Of a stretch of 64,000 nt of DNA, positions 1 through 11,399 are shown piece after piece; positions within the stretch are counted from its first letter, which is position 1; each line of letters opens with the position of its first letter. Made by a program: the position numbers and the translations under genes. The stretch comes from Ectocarpus siliculosus (Eukaryota; Sar; Phaeophyceae; Ectocarpales; Ectocarpaceae): the NCBI GenBank assembly GCA_000310025.1, contig FN649746.1, forward strand, positions 1,881,613 through 1,945,612, in the 5' to 3' direction. The notes below the pieces were generated by a model that worked only from the letters and a program-made list of their open reading frames with translations, had not been told where the DNA came from and did not search any database.

Positions 1-371
1 TTTTGGCCCCCACCCCTCCCCCCCCCCCCGGGAAATTTCCCCGGTTTTTGTTTTTCTTCTTTTTTTTTTGGGGGGGAAAAAGGGGGGGGGGGGGGGGGAA
101 AAGGCCCTTTTGGAATTTGCGGCTTGCCCCCCCTTCCCCCCCCCCCCCCCCGGGGGGTATTTTTTTGGGGAAAAAAACCCCCCGTCTTTGCCCGAATTTT
201 TTTTTCCGGGGAAAAAAACCAATTTTTTCCCCCCTTTTTTTTTTTTTTTTTTAAATTTCCCCCCGGGGGGGCCTTTTCCCTTTTGGGGGGTTTTCCCTTT
301 TTTTTCCCCCCCGTTTTAACCGTTAAACCCGGGGTAAAAAAAAGGGAGGCCCCCCCCCCCCCCCCCCCCGG
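1..371. other. Unreliable low-complexity contig-edge sequence
   Basis: Almost only homopolymer runs of C, G, T and A, changing in blocks, with no normal codon or repeat structure. It resembles the noisy end of a Sanger read at a contig edge; the sequence left of the second N gap (42820-43001) has the same look and can be shown there to be a degraded copy of good sequence. Open frames here should be ignored. Confidence 0.75.
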
Positions 372-438
372 CAAAAATAACATCTCTGGTACATGGCCGA
401 CAACACTAATGCACGATAGCTTAACTTGTTGGCTCTAG

Positions 439-3400
439 GTTTTCGGCGGGGTCCACAACTACAAGACCAAGATGTGCGAGGTTTACGAAAGGCTCAGCAC
501 GGTTTGCGTACAGGTGAGTGCTGGATAGCCCGCCCGCGCCCTGTGGGGGTCTAAGGTGGAGGCCGGAGGAGGTTCTTCCGGAAGGTTTTCCTCATGGGAG
601 GAGGGGGGGGTACTCATAGTCGTGCATGCCGTAGTCGTTAGACCATTGACCTTGCATCCCTACAAAGCCGGGACGGAGCACGCCGGGTTCTCACCGGACC
701 AGGCTCTTACATCACCAAGCGCGAAGCGCCGTGAGGTATTCGGCGAGTCGCATGAAGGGTGAACTGCATCCTGCTAAGGGTGTTCGGCATCTTGTGCTTA
801 CTTCCTTGCGTACGGATGACAGCTGCGTATGACTTAATTTATTTTCTGGTGCTTTCACTTCCAGAGACAGTTGTAAGCACTGTGTAACTGCCTCGAGGAT
901 GCTTGGCCATTTTAACACAACGTGGTGCGATCATCCCCCTTGCGCGGAGTGAGGGTTCTCCACCCCGCACAACATGATCTACTCGACCACCATCATGGTT
1001 ACCGCAAAAAAGAACAGAGGTAAAAAAACACCGGTAACCTGGTTGCCGAGTTCACGAAGTGAATTGGCTTGTTTTACAACGTCGTTGCCAAGCGACGGAA
1101 ACCCAATCCCGATGGCAAACACCGAGGGGGGGGCTTGTTTTACAACGTCGTTGCCAAGCGACGAAAACCCGACCCCGATGGCAAACACCGGGGGGGGCGG
1201 AGGATGGGAGGGGGGGGGGGGGTTGTTTGGGATGGGCCAGAAACCAGAATTCCGGGGTCCACTCTGTGGAGTTCTGCTTTTTTTGGTTGGTTCGAAACAC
1301 TTTTGTTCTACCAGTTGTTTTCGAAGGCGACGTTACCGTGAACTCGGTGGTCACTTTTAAAAATTTGAAGTTTTTTTTTTTTCAAACCTTGATGACAGCG
1401 CGGAGCAAATAATCACTTCCAATACCCAAGGTAAAGGGTAGGTTGCTTGGAGGGAGGACGTTGAACAGGTTCTGAGAGAGCCTTGTCTAGCCCATCCCGG
1501 TGACAGGGGGGTCATGGAGGAGGATAGCAGCAATCTCCCACCCCACGACCTCACGGAATTCGCCATCGAAAGCTTTTGATTTCTTGCCACAACCACGAGT
1601 TGTAGCGAGTTGCAAGTCGGCGAATTTGTCATCCTACAGATTTATTCCAAACGTCGTTTGTTCACACCTCTCGGCAAATTTCTGGAGGCACCAGCTAGGG
1701 TCGGTTTCACAGGAGGAGGCCGGCCACACGGAGTTTTTTCTCCGCCTTCCTTCTGCGATGTGTTCTTAAGTCCCCAAGACTCACGCATGCAACAAAGATT
1801 TTGATCTGTATACACTGGGGGGGGCGGTGGAACTGAAAACATGTCAGGTGCACGTGGACGACAACAACGGAGAAATTTCGTTCGCCCCGGTGGCAGAGAT
1901 CGGAAGCGGCGACAGCAGTAGTGGGGATGGTGTGGGCGGGGGGGAAGCAGGCGAGCAAACGGAGCAAGAGGAGGAGGAGGAGGGGGAGGAGGAGGAGGGG
2001 GAGGCGGAGGAGGAGGAGGAGGAGGAGGAGGAGCAGGAGGAGACGGCACGATATGGCTGCGATCCCCGCAACGCTTGGTCTCCATGGGGGTAAGCGATGG
2101 CGTGGGCGGCCCCTTGCACGCTTTAGCACCGTGGGTGACGTAAGATATCACGCCCCCTGGGCCGGTTTTCAAGGCTCGATTTCTCCACAGCAGAAAGATC
2201 GGCGGTGTCCAAATGGCGGCGTGGGAACCTTGTCGTCGAGAGTTTTCCAAAAACGTATCGTTTTAGAAAACGTATCGTTCAAAGAAAGAGTATCGTTTTA
2301 GAAAAAGTATCGTTTATGGAAAACGCATCGTTTATAGAAAACGTATCTTTTATTGAAAGCTTATCGATTATAGAAAATGTATCGTTTGAATTGTACATCC
2401 TCTTGGTCGTGGAGCAATCGAGCTTGAAAAATTCGGTCCAGAGGGTGTGATATCTTATATCGCTTACAGAATCCGCATGTGACGCGGCTTGTACTGTTTA
2501 CCGAAAGTATGCGAGAGATGGCACCGGGTGCGATCAAAACATAAGAAATGTTGGTGTTTTTTTGCACACCCCGGTGCCAGCCATCTCTCCATAACTGGTG
2601 GCATCTCTCCGAACCGTGCCATCGCTCGCATCCTTCCGGTAGTTGTTGCCGGAAAAACCCTTCCACTCCCACGTAGTTGGAGCACGGGGCGGCAGGCAGC
2701 AGGAGTTTTTGGCGGGAGTAGTGTCGTTCGAGCTTGTACTTGGGCATTCCCGGCCATCTGAGAAATTCCCGAGCGGGCTCTACCCCCTGCTTTAGTTTCT
2801 TGTGGTTGGCTAGAGATACGGCGATACGCACCCACAACGTCTGCCCTTTTGTTTTCGTTTTCGTTTGCTTGCGTTCCAACGGACCAGATGTTTCTCACGG
2901 CATATGATCACGTGCTTGGTTCTTGTCGGATGAGAACGGGGTGTGGGGTGGTTCATTTTGCGTACCCCCCTGAGGTTGAGGGCCCCTCGGAGAAGGGCTT
3001 TTTTTTTTTTTTAGACTCTCTGATGGCTGCTCAATCGTCGAACGTGAAGTGCTGATAGGAGGTGCTTCGTATGGTGATGCATGTACAGGAGGGTACGTAA
3101 CCGCTGGCATTGCAGGAATGAATCAGATCAGCAGCACCACGCACTGCCTGAAAGATGCATTTGTCTCCTTGTCTGCCAATCTGATTGAATCTGCCTTCCA
3201 CCATCAACAACAACAACAACGTCGAAGCTATGCGGTGGTGACGGTGGAGGGCCGAACGGTGCTGGACGTGGTCCCGCCAACGATAACCTTCTCCAAGACG
3301 CTCGTCACCACGCGCTCGGACCTCGACCCCTTCCTCCACGTCGAGGCCTTGACCTACGACCCCAGCAGCGGGGGTATCGGCGGCGGAGCCGCTGCAGGCG

Positions 3401-4284
3401 GCGGGGGAGCCGAAGGCGCTTCGGGGGAAGGGATCTCGCCGGAAGGTAGCGTCGGCGGCGGGGGCGGGGGACAGTTCTTGACGTTTGGGCTGTCTAGCTG
3501 GAACTCGGCTGTGGTCGGATCGGCGTTTCTGGTGGTGGGGCTGTTGCTCCTGGTGCAGCCGGTGCTGGCGCTCAAGGCGTGGTGGCGAGAAGGCGGCGTC
3601 GGCTCTGACGAGGGGGGCCCCACCGGTGGTGGGGGAGGTGGGTCTAACGGCGGGCGGAGCGGACGGGGCGGGAAGCTGCGGGGGCAGTGGCGATACGGGC
3701 AGCTTGAGACCGATTGGTGAGAGTGTGTGTGTTGCCTCACGTTGGTTGCCCGTTCCGTCGCCTCTCTCTCAAGCTCGACACGGCGGTTCTGTTTAATGCG
3801 GTGGTGGGGAGAGGTCCGTGGGGTTGGGGCGGAGCTAGAAGCGATGGTGGCGAGGGAGACCGAGCTGTTGTAGTCAAAGGCTTGGCAGGGGTGTGTTGGG
3901 TGTAATTTTGGGGCGAGACGGGGGGCGAAACGCGTTGAGGTGCTCGTTTGGTGCTTGGCTGACTCTTGGCCACGCGTCCCTTCAATTTGTTCGACGCCTC
4001 TCGAGTGCTTGTCTTAACGTGTCGAATGGTTCGTTTAGTACGCCCTCCTGCGTTTGAAGTGCAGACCTTCCAGTGTGTTGTGCTCTCTCAAGCCTCGTTC
4101 TGATTGAGGGTGCTTGTTGTTGTCGCGTGGTGTGTGACATTTCGCGCGCTCTCGTGTTTTTTTCTTTTTTTTCAGGGACGACGGATCGGAGTTTGTAGAC
4201 GGGGGAGTGTACGAGGGCGAGGACGATGACGACGATGGCTGGGGTAGCGAGGGCGACTGGCAAGGGGAAACGTCGAGCGGGTGA
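439..4284 (+). CDS. Single-pass membrane protein, 5'-partial, four exons
   Basis: Exons 439-513, 1779-2089, 3015-3716 and 4176-4284 join with consistent phases (0, 2, 2) and end in TGA at 4282-4284, giving 398 codons of a protein whose 5' end lies outside the window. Donors are GTGAGT (514), GTAAGC (2090) and GTGAGA (3717); acceptors end AAG, TTTTAG and TTTCAG. The product has a Cys-containing N-terminal part (TKMCEVYERLSTVC, then NKDFDLYTLGGAVELKTC), a Glu-rich tract from a GGA microsatellite, a region with VEGRTVLDVVPPTITFSKT, a Gly-rich linker, one hydrophobic segment near the C terminus (VVGSAFLVVGLLLLVQPVLA, about 3506-3570) and an acidic tail (EGEDDDDDGWGSEGDW). This suggests a Cys-rich luminal or extracellular part and a short acidic cytosolic tail. 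I do not recognise the family. Intron 1 holds a family A repeat and intron 2 a MITE. Reading past exon 3 meets TGA at once, so intron retention would truncate the tail. Confidence 0.72.
602..1196 (-). mobile_element. Family A SINE-like repeat, near full length (copy A1)
   Basis: Near-identical, on the opposite strand, to 13178-13773 and 43951-44466. In sense orientation it starts with a ~60-bp block containing GGCAACGACGTTGTAAAAC (present twice in tandem, about 1070-1190), then a T-rich stretch, a ~400-bp body with TTAAGTCATACGCAGCTGTC, and a conserved 3' end (GGTCAATGGTCTAACGACTA, then ATGAGTAC) followed by a C run. It lies in intron 1 of the membrane-protein gene. No coding capacity is seen. 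Confidence 0.8.
2134..2462 (+). mobile_element. Family B MITE with terminal inverted repeats (copy B1)
   Basis: The left end (GTAAGATATCACGCCCCCTG, continuing to GGCTCGATTT) is the imperfect reverse complement of the right end (AATCGAGCTTGAAAAATTCG, continuing to GTGTGATATCTTAT). The terminal inverted repeat is about 45 bp. The interior holds a short tandem array (2247-2390). It lies in intron 2 of the membrane-protein gene. Other copies are at 20.3, 21.9, 55.8, 60.6 and 62.6 kb. No transposase frame is present. Confidence 0.75.
2247..2390. repeat. Degenerate 15-19 bp tandem array inside MITE B1
   Basis: About eight imperfect copies of a unit like AAACGTATCGTTTATAGAA. Other MITE copies carry only single CGTTTTCGG-like words at this place, so the array expanded in this copy. 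Confidence 0.7.
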
Positions 4285-4338
4285 GCCGTTACACGACTTG
4301 CTGCTACTGCTGTTGCCGTTGCCGTCGCTGTGATCCCA

Positions 4339-4361
4339 GCACTGGCTGCTGCTGCCGCTGC

Positions 4362-4421
<60 letters not shown>
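4339..4421 (+). repeat. CTG trinucleotide repeat just after a stop codon
   Basis: Nearly uninterrupted CTG with a few GTT and CCG units, starting about 55 bp after the stop of the membrane-protein gene, so probably in its 3' UTR. The frames across it that code poly-Cys, poly-Ala or antisense poly-Gln are shadows. Confidence 0.85.
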
Positions 4422-4423
<2 letters not shown>

Positions 4424-4429
4424 GGCTGC

Positions 4430-6240
4430 GAGTGCCGTGCTACGATCTATGGCTGTTTGTTCTGAATCATGATATACGACGATGCCCCACCCCCCACCCC
4501 GCGGACTCCTCATGGTGTAGTTGAAAACCCAACGTTAACATTGGCAGCACCGACTACGGAAATGTTGCTTACTTACATCCTCCTTCCATCCCCTCAAGAC
4601 CTGAAATACCTCGCACGTGCATGGCAAAGTGCTGCGTTATACCCCCGACCACGCCCCCCCATTTTTTTCTCCCTGGGAAATTGTCTTTAGTTTCTGGCCG
4701 CGTTCATTTACAAGAAGTTCGACTTTGTAGGTTAGTGTTTCTGCGTTCATTTTTTGAGGAGTTCGACCGTGGTTAACGAGTAGTCTTTCTGTGTTCTGTG
4801 TTAGTATATATAATGCTAAGAAAATAAGTTCGCCGCTTTCACGCACCGTTGGTCACCCGAGACCCCCTCCTCCCCTTCGCTCTTTGGCAGCGTTGGCAGG
4901 CCACCGTCGCCTTCTGAAGGGAATCACTTCCAGGCAAGCGCCACCCCGAGGTTGGGCAGGAGGTTCATGCAGGATTCCCTCCGTAGACGTGCGGCAGATG
5001 GCGGGGCGCTCGGCACAGGCGGCGGCGGCGGCGGCGGCGGCGGGGGGGGGGGGGGGATCCGTGGAGACGCGGGGGGGATACAGCTGGGGCCGATGGGGAA
5101 GAGCGGGCGGGGCGAGGCTAACCTGATTTGAGTTGTAATTGTTGCTTGTTGTTGTGGTGGGGGTTGTTTGTCGGTGTGCGACTGTGCTCGTAGTCGGGAT
5201 TGGTTGGTGTTGCTGGTGTGTTTGTTGTGTGGTTGGGCTTGGTGCGTGTGGTGGGGCCGCTATTGGTAATTTGACGGTGGTAAGTGTTGGTGACGGATGT
5301 GTCGACCGCCCCGTTTCAGGCTCGGGAGAGAATGGAGAATGAACGGGCGCGAGCTTACCAACACACTCCTTGCAGATTTTCATAGATGGTCAGGTCTACG
5401 GTAGTGTGGTGTATAGCAGTATGTATTGTTGTTTGTTTAGTGGGCCGACTGGTGTCTGGTTCTTGGAGCTAGTTAGACTATTGGATGACAGTGCTCTGTC
5501 GTTTTTATGTTTTTATGGGGGTCGGCGCCGCTTAAAAAATATTATTGTGTCTGCACTCGGTTGATGTCCTCTTCCCGTGGCCAAAATACCGACGAATTTT
5601 CGGGCATCCGTGTTTTCTCCCTTTTGGGGGATGAGAATTACACCTCGCGATTAAGGTGACACTGGGGGGCGTGTACATGCATGCGGCGAAAAGGCGCACG
5701 TCAGAGTTCCCGGCGACTACCCTTGCCAAAAATGCGCCATTTCGATTCTCAACGATTGTAACAAGACGCCCACAAGGCCCCTCTGCAGCTCTGCAGAGCG
5801 CAGACAACGATGTTTTCGAGATCGGGCAAAACTCTGGGCAGAACTTTTCCCGGCCGAGCGGTAAAGCGACGCTCCCGCGTGCAACGCAGTATTTTATTCT
5901 CGCTCTTTCGGGGGGGGGGGTACCCCCCCCCCCCCCAGCTCCAATTGACCGAGGCAAGTGCTCATTTTTTAAGGAACAATAAAAACACACACAGAAAGAC
6001 TACCCATTCGAGATATACCCACAGTCGAACGGGATGTGGTGGAGTCTTTTCAGTTATGTTCTCGGATGAAGCGTGGCGCCGGCGCCATGCCGAATTTCTC
6101 ATGTTTTCAAAGGTGTATCTTTGTAGCTTGCATTCAAGACCGCGTACGTACGTACCAGGAACCTCACATATTCGTAGTCATCGCACAGTCATCGCACAGT
6201 CATCGCACAGGGGTGCGATGACTAGCAACCTATACAGTAG
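4430..6240. other. Intergenic, no supported gene
   Basis: Holds a GGC/G run (5020-5055), GT-rich sequence (5130-5300) and a G-run/C-run inverted repeat (5909-5937). Open frames on both strands are low-complexity (Pro/Thr/Ala-rich on the minus strand 4853-5383) and lack splice or homology support. Part of it could be 5' exon or intron of the gene starting at 6241. Confidence 0.5.
5909..5937. repeat. G-run/C-run perfect inverted repeat
   Basis: About ten G, then TA, then at least twelve C, a self-complementary G10-TA-C10 palindrome. Such runs elsewhere in the window mark tails or insertion points of family A repeats, but no family A body is visible on either side here. It may also be a base-calling artefact. 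Confidence 0.55.
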
Positions 6241-6566
6241 ATTCTCGACAGCCGCGAGGAGTACCGGTTTCGCCTTTTCGAGAAGTGCGGCGTGGCGATG
6301 ACTGTTGGCCGTTCGGGTGATGACCGAATCAACTTGGAGGGTTTGGACAAACCGTATACCTTCATGGACGCCGAGGACTCCAGCGATGACGAGGGACCTC
6401 TAGAGCCTGGGGAGGGTGCGGGGGGAGGGGGTGACCAGAGGTTTGAGGGAGACGGAGAAACTAGCAGGGAGGGCATAGAGGACGGCGGGTCCAGCGACGA
6501 AGACGATCACGGCAAGTTGGATGTTAACCAGACTCTTTGTATTTTGTCGTTGTTGTTGCCGTTGCC

Positions 6567-6644
<78 letters not shown>

Positions 6645-7258
6645 ATTGTTGTTGTTGCTGTTGTTATTATTGTTATTGTTACCGCTGTTGCTTCCATGGA
6701 TGTTTCATGTTGAGGAAACTAACTTACTGACGACGGTGATGTTACTGCGTGATTCAATGCCGATCTCTGCAGTCACGGCCCGCGGCCAGAACGACGAGCT
6801 GAGTCTTCTGGACGAAGACGACACCATGGACCCGGCCCATGAGATTCACGGCATGCAGATTCCCGACGGTTTTCGCCTTCAAGAGGCCACTCCCGGTGTT
6901 CTTGATAATTCGTTTACTGCAACGTGGAGTACTAGTTAGGCTGAGCCTAGGTTGGTTCGGTGGGCTGATGACTCGGCAGTCCCAGGAGCGTACCCGTCAC
7001 CTTTACGACTACCGTGTGCATTTTGAGCTAGACCAAAGTACACGCAGCATGAAGCTGCCGTTGGAGAAGTACAGTGAAGATGCGGATGCGGTGGTAGGGT
7101 CGTGGGTTTTGCTGGAGGGGGACACCGTAGAGGAGGGGGGAGATCTTACCATCGTAGAGCAGGGGAGAGATCCGGCCACAAGCAGTACAGTCACAACGGG
7201 AGGAGTTACTAGAGCGGGGAGGACACGCACGCCCAACGCGACCCTTGTGGACCACTAA
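6241..7258 (+). CDS. Spliced gene of unknown function, 5'-partial
   Basis: Exon 6241-6511 (reads ILDSREEYRFRLFEKCGVAM and on to an acidic stretch DAEDSSDDEGPLEPGE) joins in phase to an exon starting at 6773 (TARGQNDELSLLDEDD, then EIHGMQIPDGFRLQEATP). The donor after CACG is GCAAGT, a GC-AG intron, and this intron contains the whole GTTGCT repeat. A third exon starting near 6985-6995 reads RHLYDYRVHFELDQSTRSMK, then LPLEKYSEDADAVVGSWVLL and ends at TAA 7256-7258. The second donor (about 6896-6901) is not a good consensus and is uncertain. The product is acidic and hydrophilic with no domain I recognise; a transposon-derived origin is possible but unproven. The first in-frame ATG is 6298, though coding appears to extend upstream of it. 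Confidence 0.45.
6548..6650 (+). repeat. GTTGCT hexanucleotide microsatellite
   Basis: A long run of GTTGCT/TTGCTG units, decaying into GTTGTT and TATTGT. It lies entirely within the GC-AG intron 6512-6772, so the apparent poly-Leu and poly-Cys frames are not coding. Confidence 0.85.
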
Positions 7259-8726
7259 GTAAGCAGTTGAATGTTACCTCTTCTTACGGCGATGCCGCGT
7301 CTGTCTGCCCTTCTACTTTACAGTGATCGCGGAAGCTGCAGTGCGTTCGATCCGGAGGTCCTGTTGAACGATAGTTTTATGCTGGTGTCAAACACTCTAC
7401 TTTCAAGTGTCACGTTGAGGTTCATCCGCATTGACCTCCGTCCTCTGCTCCTCTGCATGGAGTACAGTAGTCGGCGTAGAAATAAGAACAAGAACCCCAT
7501 TTATCGTAGGTGGATACCTGCTGCTCCAAATAAGAATTCGGCAAATAAGAACATGTGCTCGGTTTGGGGCAACCAATAAGCGTCGAGCCTCACGTAAAAT
7601 AAGCGGTTCTTTAAGTGGTGGTGCGTTCTGTATGGGCAGCTCATCGTCGCACACCACACGCGGAGATATGAAGGAAATGAAATACATTGATGTTTCCATT
7701 GGATCGGTAAGTAAGCTTGAACATTTTCCATTCAACCAAAACTACCCGCGCGTCCGCAGAGGAAGGGTCGCCACCACTAGCAGCCCCTGAGATCGCGGTA
7801 CCCCCCGTACTTGAAATCTACGACATGACGCCCCAGCGATTGTGTGTCGCGTGTAGGCACAACGACTGGACGACGGGAAATTATGTTTTCCGCCCGTGGG
7901 ATTTCGTATTTCGCTGTTTTTTTTGTGTACCATGACGCCTACCTACCAATTTACGGTGAAAGGCGTTTTGGCCTTTTTTGGCCTTGCATAGGACTGTTGC
8001 ATATCCGGCCTATCACAGGCCACAGTTTGCTATAGGGGTTGAATGGTTAGACTACGGTGTCAAGGTCTCGGTGCTCCGCCCCGTGGTGTGCTTCCTGGAC
8101 CTGCTGTTGCTGGTCCTCTTCGAAGACAAGGGGTGGTGTGCTTGGTGAAACCTATTGTTGTTGCCTCTCTGGGGAGACAAGGGGCTGCACAAGGTACGGG
8201 TGTTGAGCCGCATATAAATTTCGTCTGTAACAACCAATCTTACGGACTACTGCGAAGGAGGACGTTGGCTGCGCGAAGCAGAGAGCGGATCCCCATTTGT
8301 AGCTCTGCCGTGTGCGCCCATCAACGCACCAAGTGATTCAGATCACTGCAGTGACTGCGAGTGGGTTGCGCACTTGTCTGCTGCCGCGAACCTTTCCGGT
8401 ACAGTAGTGTTTTTTTTTGTCCCGTGCATGCATGTCTTTGCAGCATTTGCTGCTCTAAGGCCATGCACCGTACTCTTGAGACCACGGGACGGTGTCGTTG
8501 CACAATGTTGTGGATGGCTGGCTGCCCATCTGGCTCGCTTCTCCGTTTTTTCAGAGCAAGCACCGTTTGATTCATACAGCAGGTGTTACAACACACAAGA
8601 CGCCACTGACCATGTAAATTTGGCCATATATCGGCACGCCCTAACCACGCTGCATGTCGCCTCAAACAACACCACAGGCTGCCGGCATCGCATGTGCATG
8701 TAGCGGTCGGAACGAAAGTCACCACA
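7259..8726. other. Intergenic, no supported gene
   Basis: AT-richer than the flanking exons. Only short overlapping frames occur on both strands, without domain-like sequence. An upstream exon of the gene at 8727 could be hidden here, since an acceptor-like CCTTTAG lies at about 8743-8749, just inside its first exon. Confidence 0.5.
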
Positions 8727-9820
8727 ATGCTGCTGACTTCGACCTTTAGCGACATCGCCGAGGGCGAGGCGCTGCGCGAGCTTCACCCCGGCGGAGAGGG
8801 CGGCGGCGCCGACGCAACTCTCCTCCCGACGCGCCACGGGCGTCTGGCGGGCTGGCTTTCTGCCGCCCCGAGCCCCCCTCGCCTGGGGTCACGAGCCAGA
8901 AGCACCAGCTTTGCTAGAGGTCCTCCCGTCTCTCCCGCCGGAGTCGGCAACGGGGTTGGCAACGGTTTTCCAGACCAACAGGTGGCGACTACTACTCCTA
9001 CCACCAGAACGTCGAAAGCGGTCCGCCGAGGGGACGTGGTAGCGGTGGAGCGGCCGCTCGTCGCGGCCCAGACCTCCGGGACCCTGCCCTGGGTGGCGGC
9101 GTGCCCGGGCTGCCTACGTTACGTGGGCGGCCTCGACGCCCAGCTTGCCGTGGCGTCCGGCGCACGCACCCGCGCGGAAGCCTTTCGTTCCGGGCCTCAT
9201 CCTTCGGCGGCAACAGGGGAGCAGGGGCTCCCCGTGTTGGAAGGCGTTTCCGATCGCTTCGTGAGGGTGAGAGAACGATAACGGGGTAAGAGGGAGGGAA
9301 TGTGAATCGAAGGATGGGGGGGGGGGGGTATACTCTCGTAGTCGTGCATGGCGTAGTCCTTAGACCGTTGACTTCGCATCCTTACAAAGCCGGGACGGAG
9401 CACGCCGGGTTGTCACCGGACCAGGCTCTCACGTCATCAAGCGCGCAGCGCCGGGCCGGGGCCGGCACAATGGTGTTTTTTTTAGTGGAGTTCGCAGGTG
9501 TGTGTTCATTTGCGATGGTGTCTTGTTTCGGCGCTGAGGTTTCGTAAGATGATTCAACCTATGCGATAATGACTGTGACGATGCATGAGGGTGGCAAAGA
9601 CGATGACTTCGATGAGTTCATGATGGAGGATTTGTGTTGTTCGCGCGCGTTTTGGTTGTCGAGTGTGTGCTTTCTGCGTGACAACACGCGTAGGTAGCCA
9701 GCCACAGCAGCGGCAAAATCGTTTAGTTACGCTGCCCCCTCGACGTGTGGCCTCAAGCTTCGACCCCCTCGAACATGTCGAACTTGGATGAGTCGGCCCA
9801 CCCCCTGGGGGACGGACACA

Positions 9821-9865
<45 letters not shown>

Positions 9866-11367
9866 AAAATCTTCGTCCAACCAACTGTGAACTCTTGCGC
9901 TGTAGTGGGAGTTGCAGCGGCGGGGCTACCGGATGCCCGCCGCAGACTTGCACGAGCATGAGTCGTCGTGCGACCACAACGACGAGACGGGCGGCAACAA
10001 ACTATCGCTTCACGTAGTAGATAGTCCGCGCCTTTGGCAGAAGGCGCCCCCCGCGAAGGAATTGCGTGCTTTTCCGGTGTGACGACAGGCTCTGGCGTCG
10101 TCTCAACGAGCCACCTTTGGTTGGAAAACACAACCCGGTTCGAGAGGGCCCAACGCTGATGCAAGACTCACCGAGTGGTTCGTGGAACGCACGCAGCCCG
10201 CTCACCCTTCGATGGAAATGTCGCCGCACGGCGTGCTCGCGCTCGGTGTCTCACCGACCTGGTTGTCGAAAGCCCGACAGGCGTTCTTTGTGCGTACCGG
10301 CTTTGTGCGGATGCGACGGCCAGCGTGTGACGGCTGCTACTAAGGCAATGGGTCGTTTATATCAACTCTTGCTCGCCCTCTCCGTGGGCGCCTGTGTGTA
10401 AGAATTTCTTCTCCCTCCCTCTCTCCCTCTGCCTTTCTCCCTTCTCCCTCTCTCTCTCCCCTCCCCGTTCCCTCGCCTTATCGCAACAACCTTGTTCTCT
10501 TTTTCGCCTGGCAGCCTACCGTCTCCTGCTCGGGCGGTTGCGGCGCGATCTACTGCGGAGAGGACTGCCGTCGGAGGTGCTGGGGCTCGGGGCACTCCCT
10601 CCTTTGTCTCGGTCTCGTTGACGATGAGCACCACCCTCTCGTTCGTCACAAGGTTGGTACAGCCTTTCCTTGCCACGGCTTAAGGACACCATTTTTTATG
10701 AGCACTCCCCCGGTGAAGGACGCCTTGTTTTTCACGGGCATGGTGCCCCGCAGAATGTGCAAAATAAGATCAAGGGTATGTCGGAGGTCACCGCGACGTC
10801 TTTTGTCAGAAAGTAGTTTGGGACCGTTGGTTGGTTTACAGCAACGGACAGCACTTTGTTTGTGTGGCGACTTTTTATCTTCCCTACACATTTCCACCCA
10901 CCCTTTGTTCTGACTCTGACGAAAGCTGTTGTCGTCGTCGTCGCCGTCGCGTTTGTCTTGGTCCCGTTCCTACAACCCCCCCCGCGTTAGGTCCACGCTC
11001 TCGCTCACCCGGAGCTCGAGATGCCCCTCCTCCTGGCCGCCGCGCTGATCGTGCAAGCCGCTCAGGCGGTCGCCCGGGCCCACCGCTGCACGTTGGTGGC
11101 CGCATCCACGGCCTCCCCCTCGTCTCCGGATGGCGACGCGGCCGCCCCTCCCTCTCCCTCCGCTGCTCCCGTCCAACGGGAGTCGGCGATAGAAGAACGC
11201 CGGCCGGATCCCTCGCCGGCCACGACCACCGTTCCTGCTGCCGCCGCCGCCGCTGCCCTGAGCAAACGCAGCGCCGCCTGCAACCACGGAGAAAAAAATT
11301 ATGCCGCGGTCTGCGGTACGGGGGGCGGCTCCTCTCCGGCGGCGAGCGAGAACGGCATTGTCGGCGG

Positions 11368-11399
<32 letters not shown>

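Noticed and set aside
1070-1190. ACGACGTTGTAAAAC matches the lacZ-alpha / M13 primer region of cloning vectors
   Set aside because: The same 15-mer sits in an identical longer context in several dispersed family A copies (1.1, 13.2 and 44.0 kb) that share no other vector sequence, so it is genomic.
1642-2250. Long minus-strand frame rich in Pro/Arg opposite 1779-2089
   Set aside because: Antisense shadow of the Glu-rich GGA repeat in a well-supported plus-strand exon.
4281-4524. Poly-Cys, poly-Ala and antisense poly-Gln frames
   Set aside because: Frames of a pure CTG microsatellite beyond the gene's stop codon.
6292-6939. A 215-aa frame with a long Leu run
   Set aside because: The Leu run is an intronic GTTGCT repeat; removing the GC-AG intron joins the acidic exons in phase.
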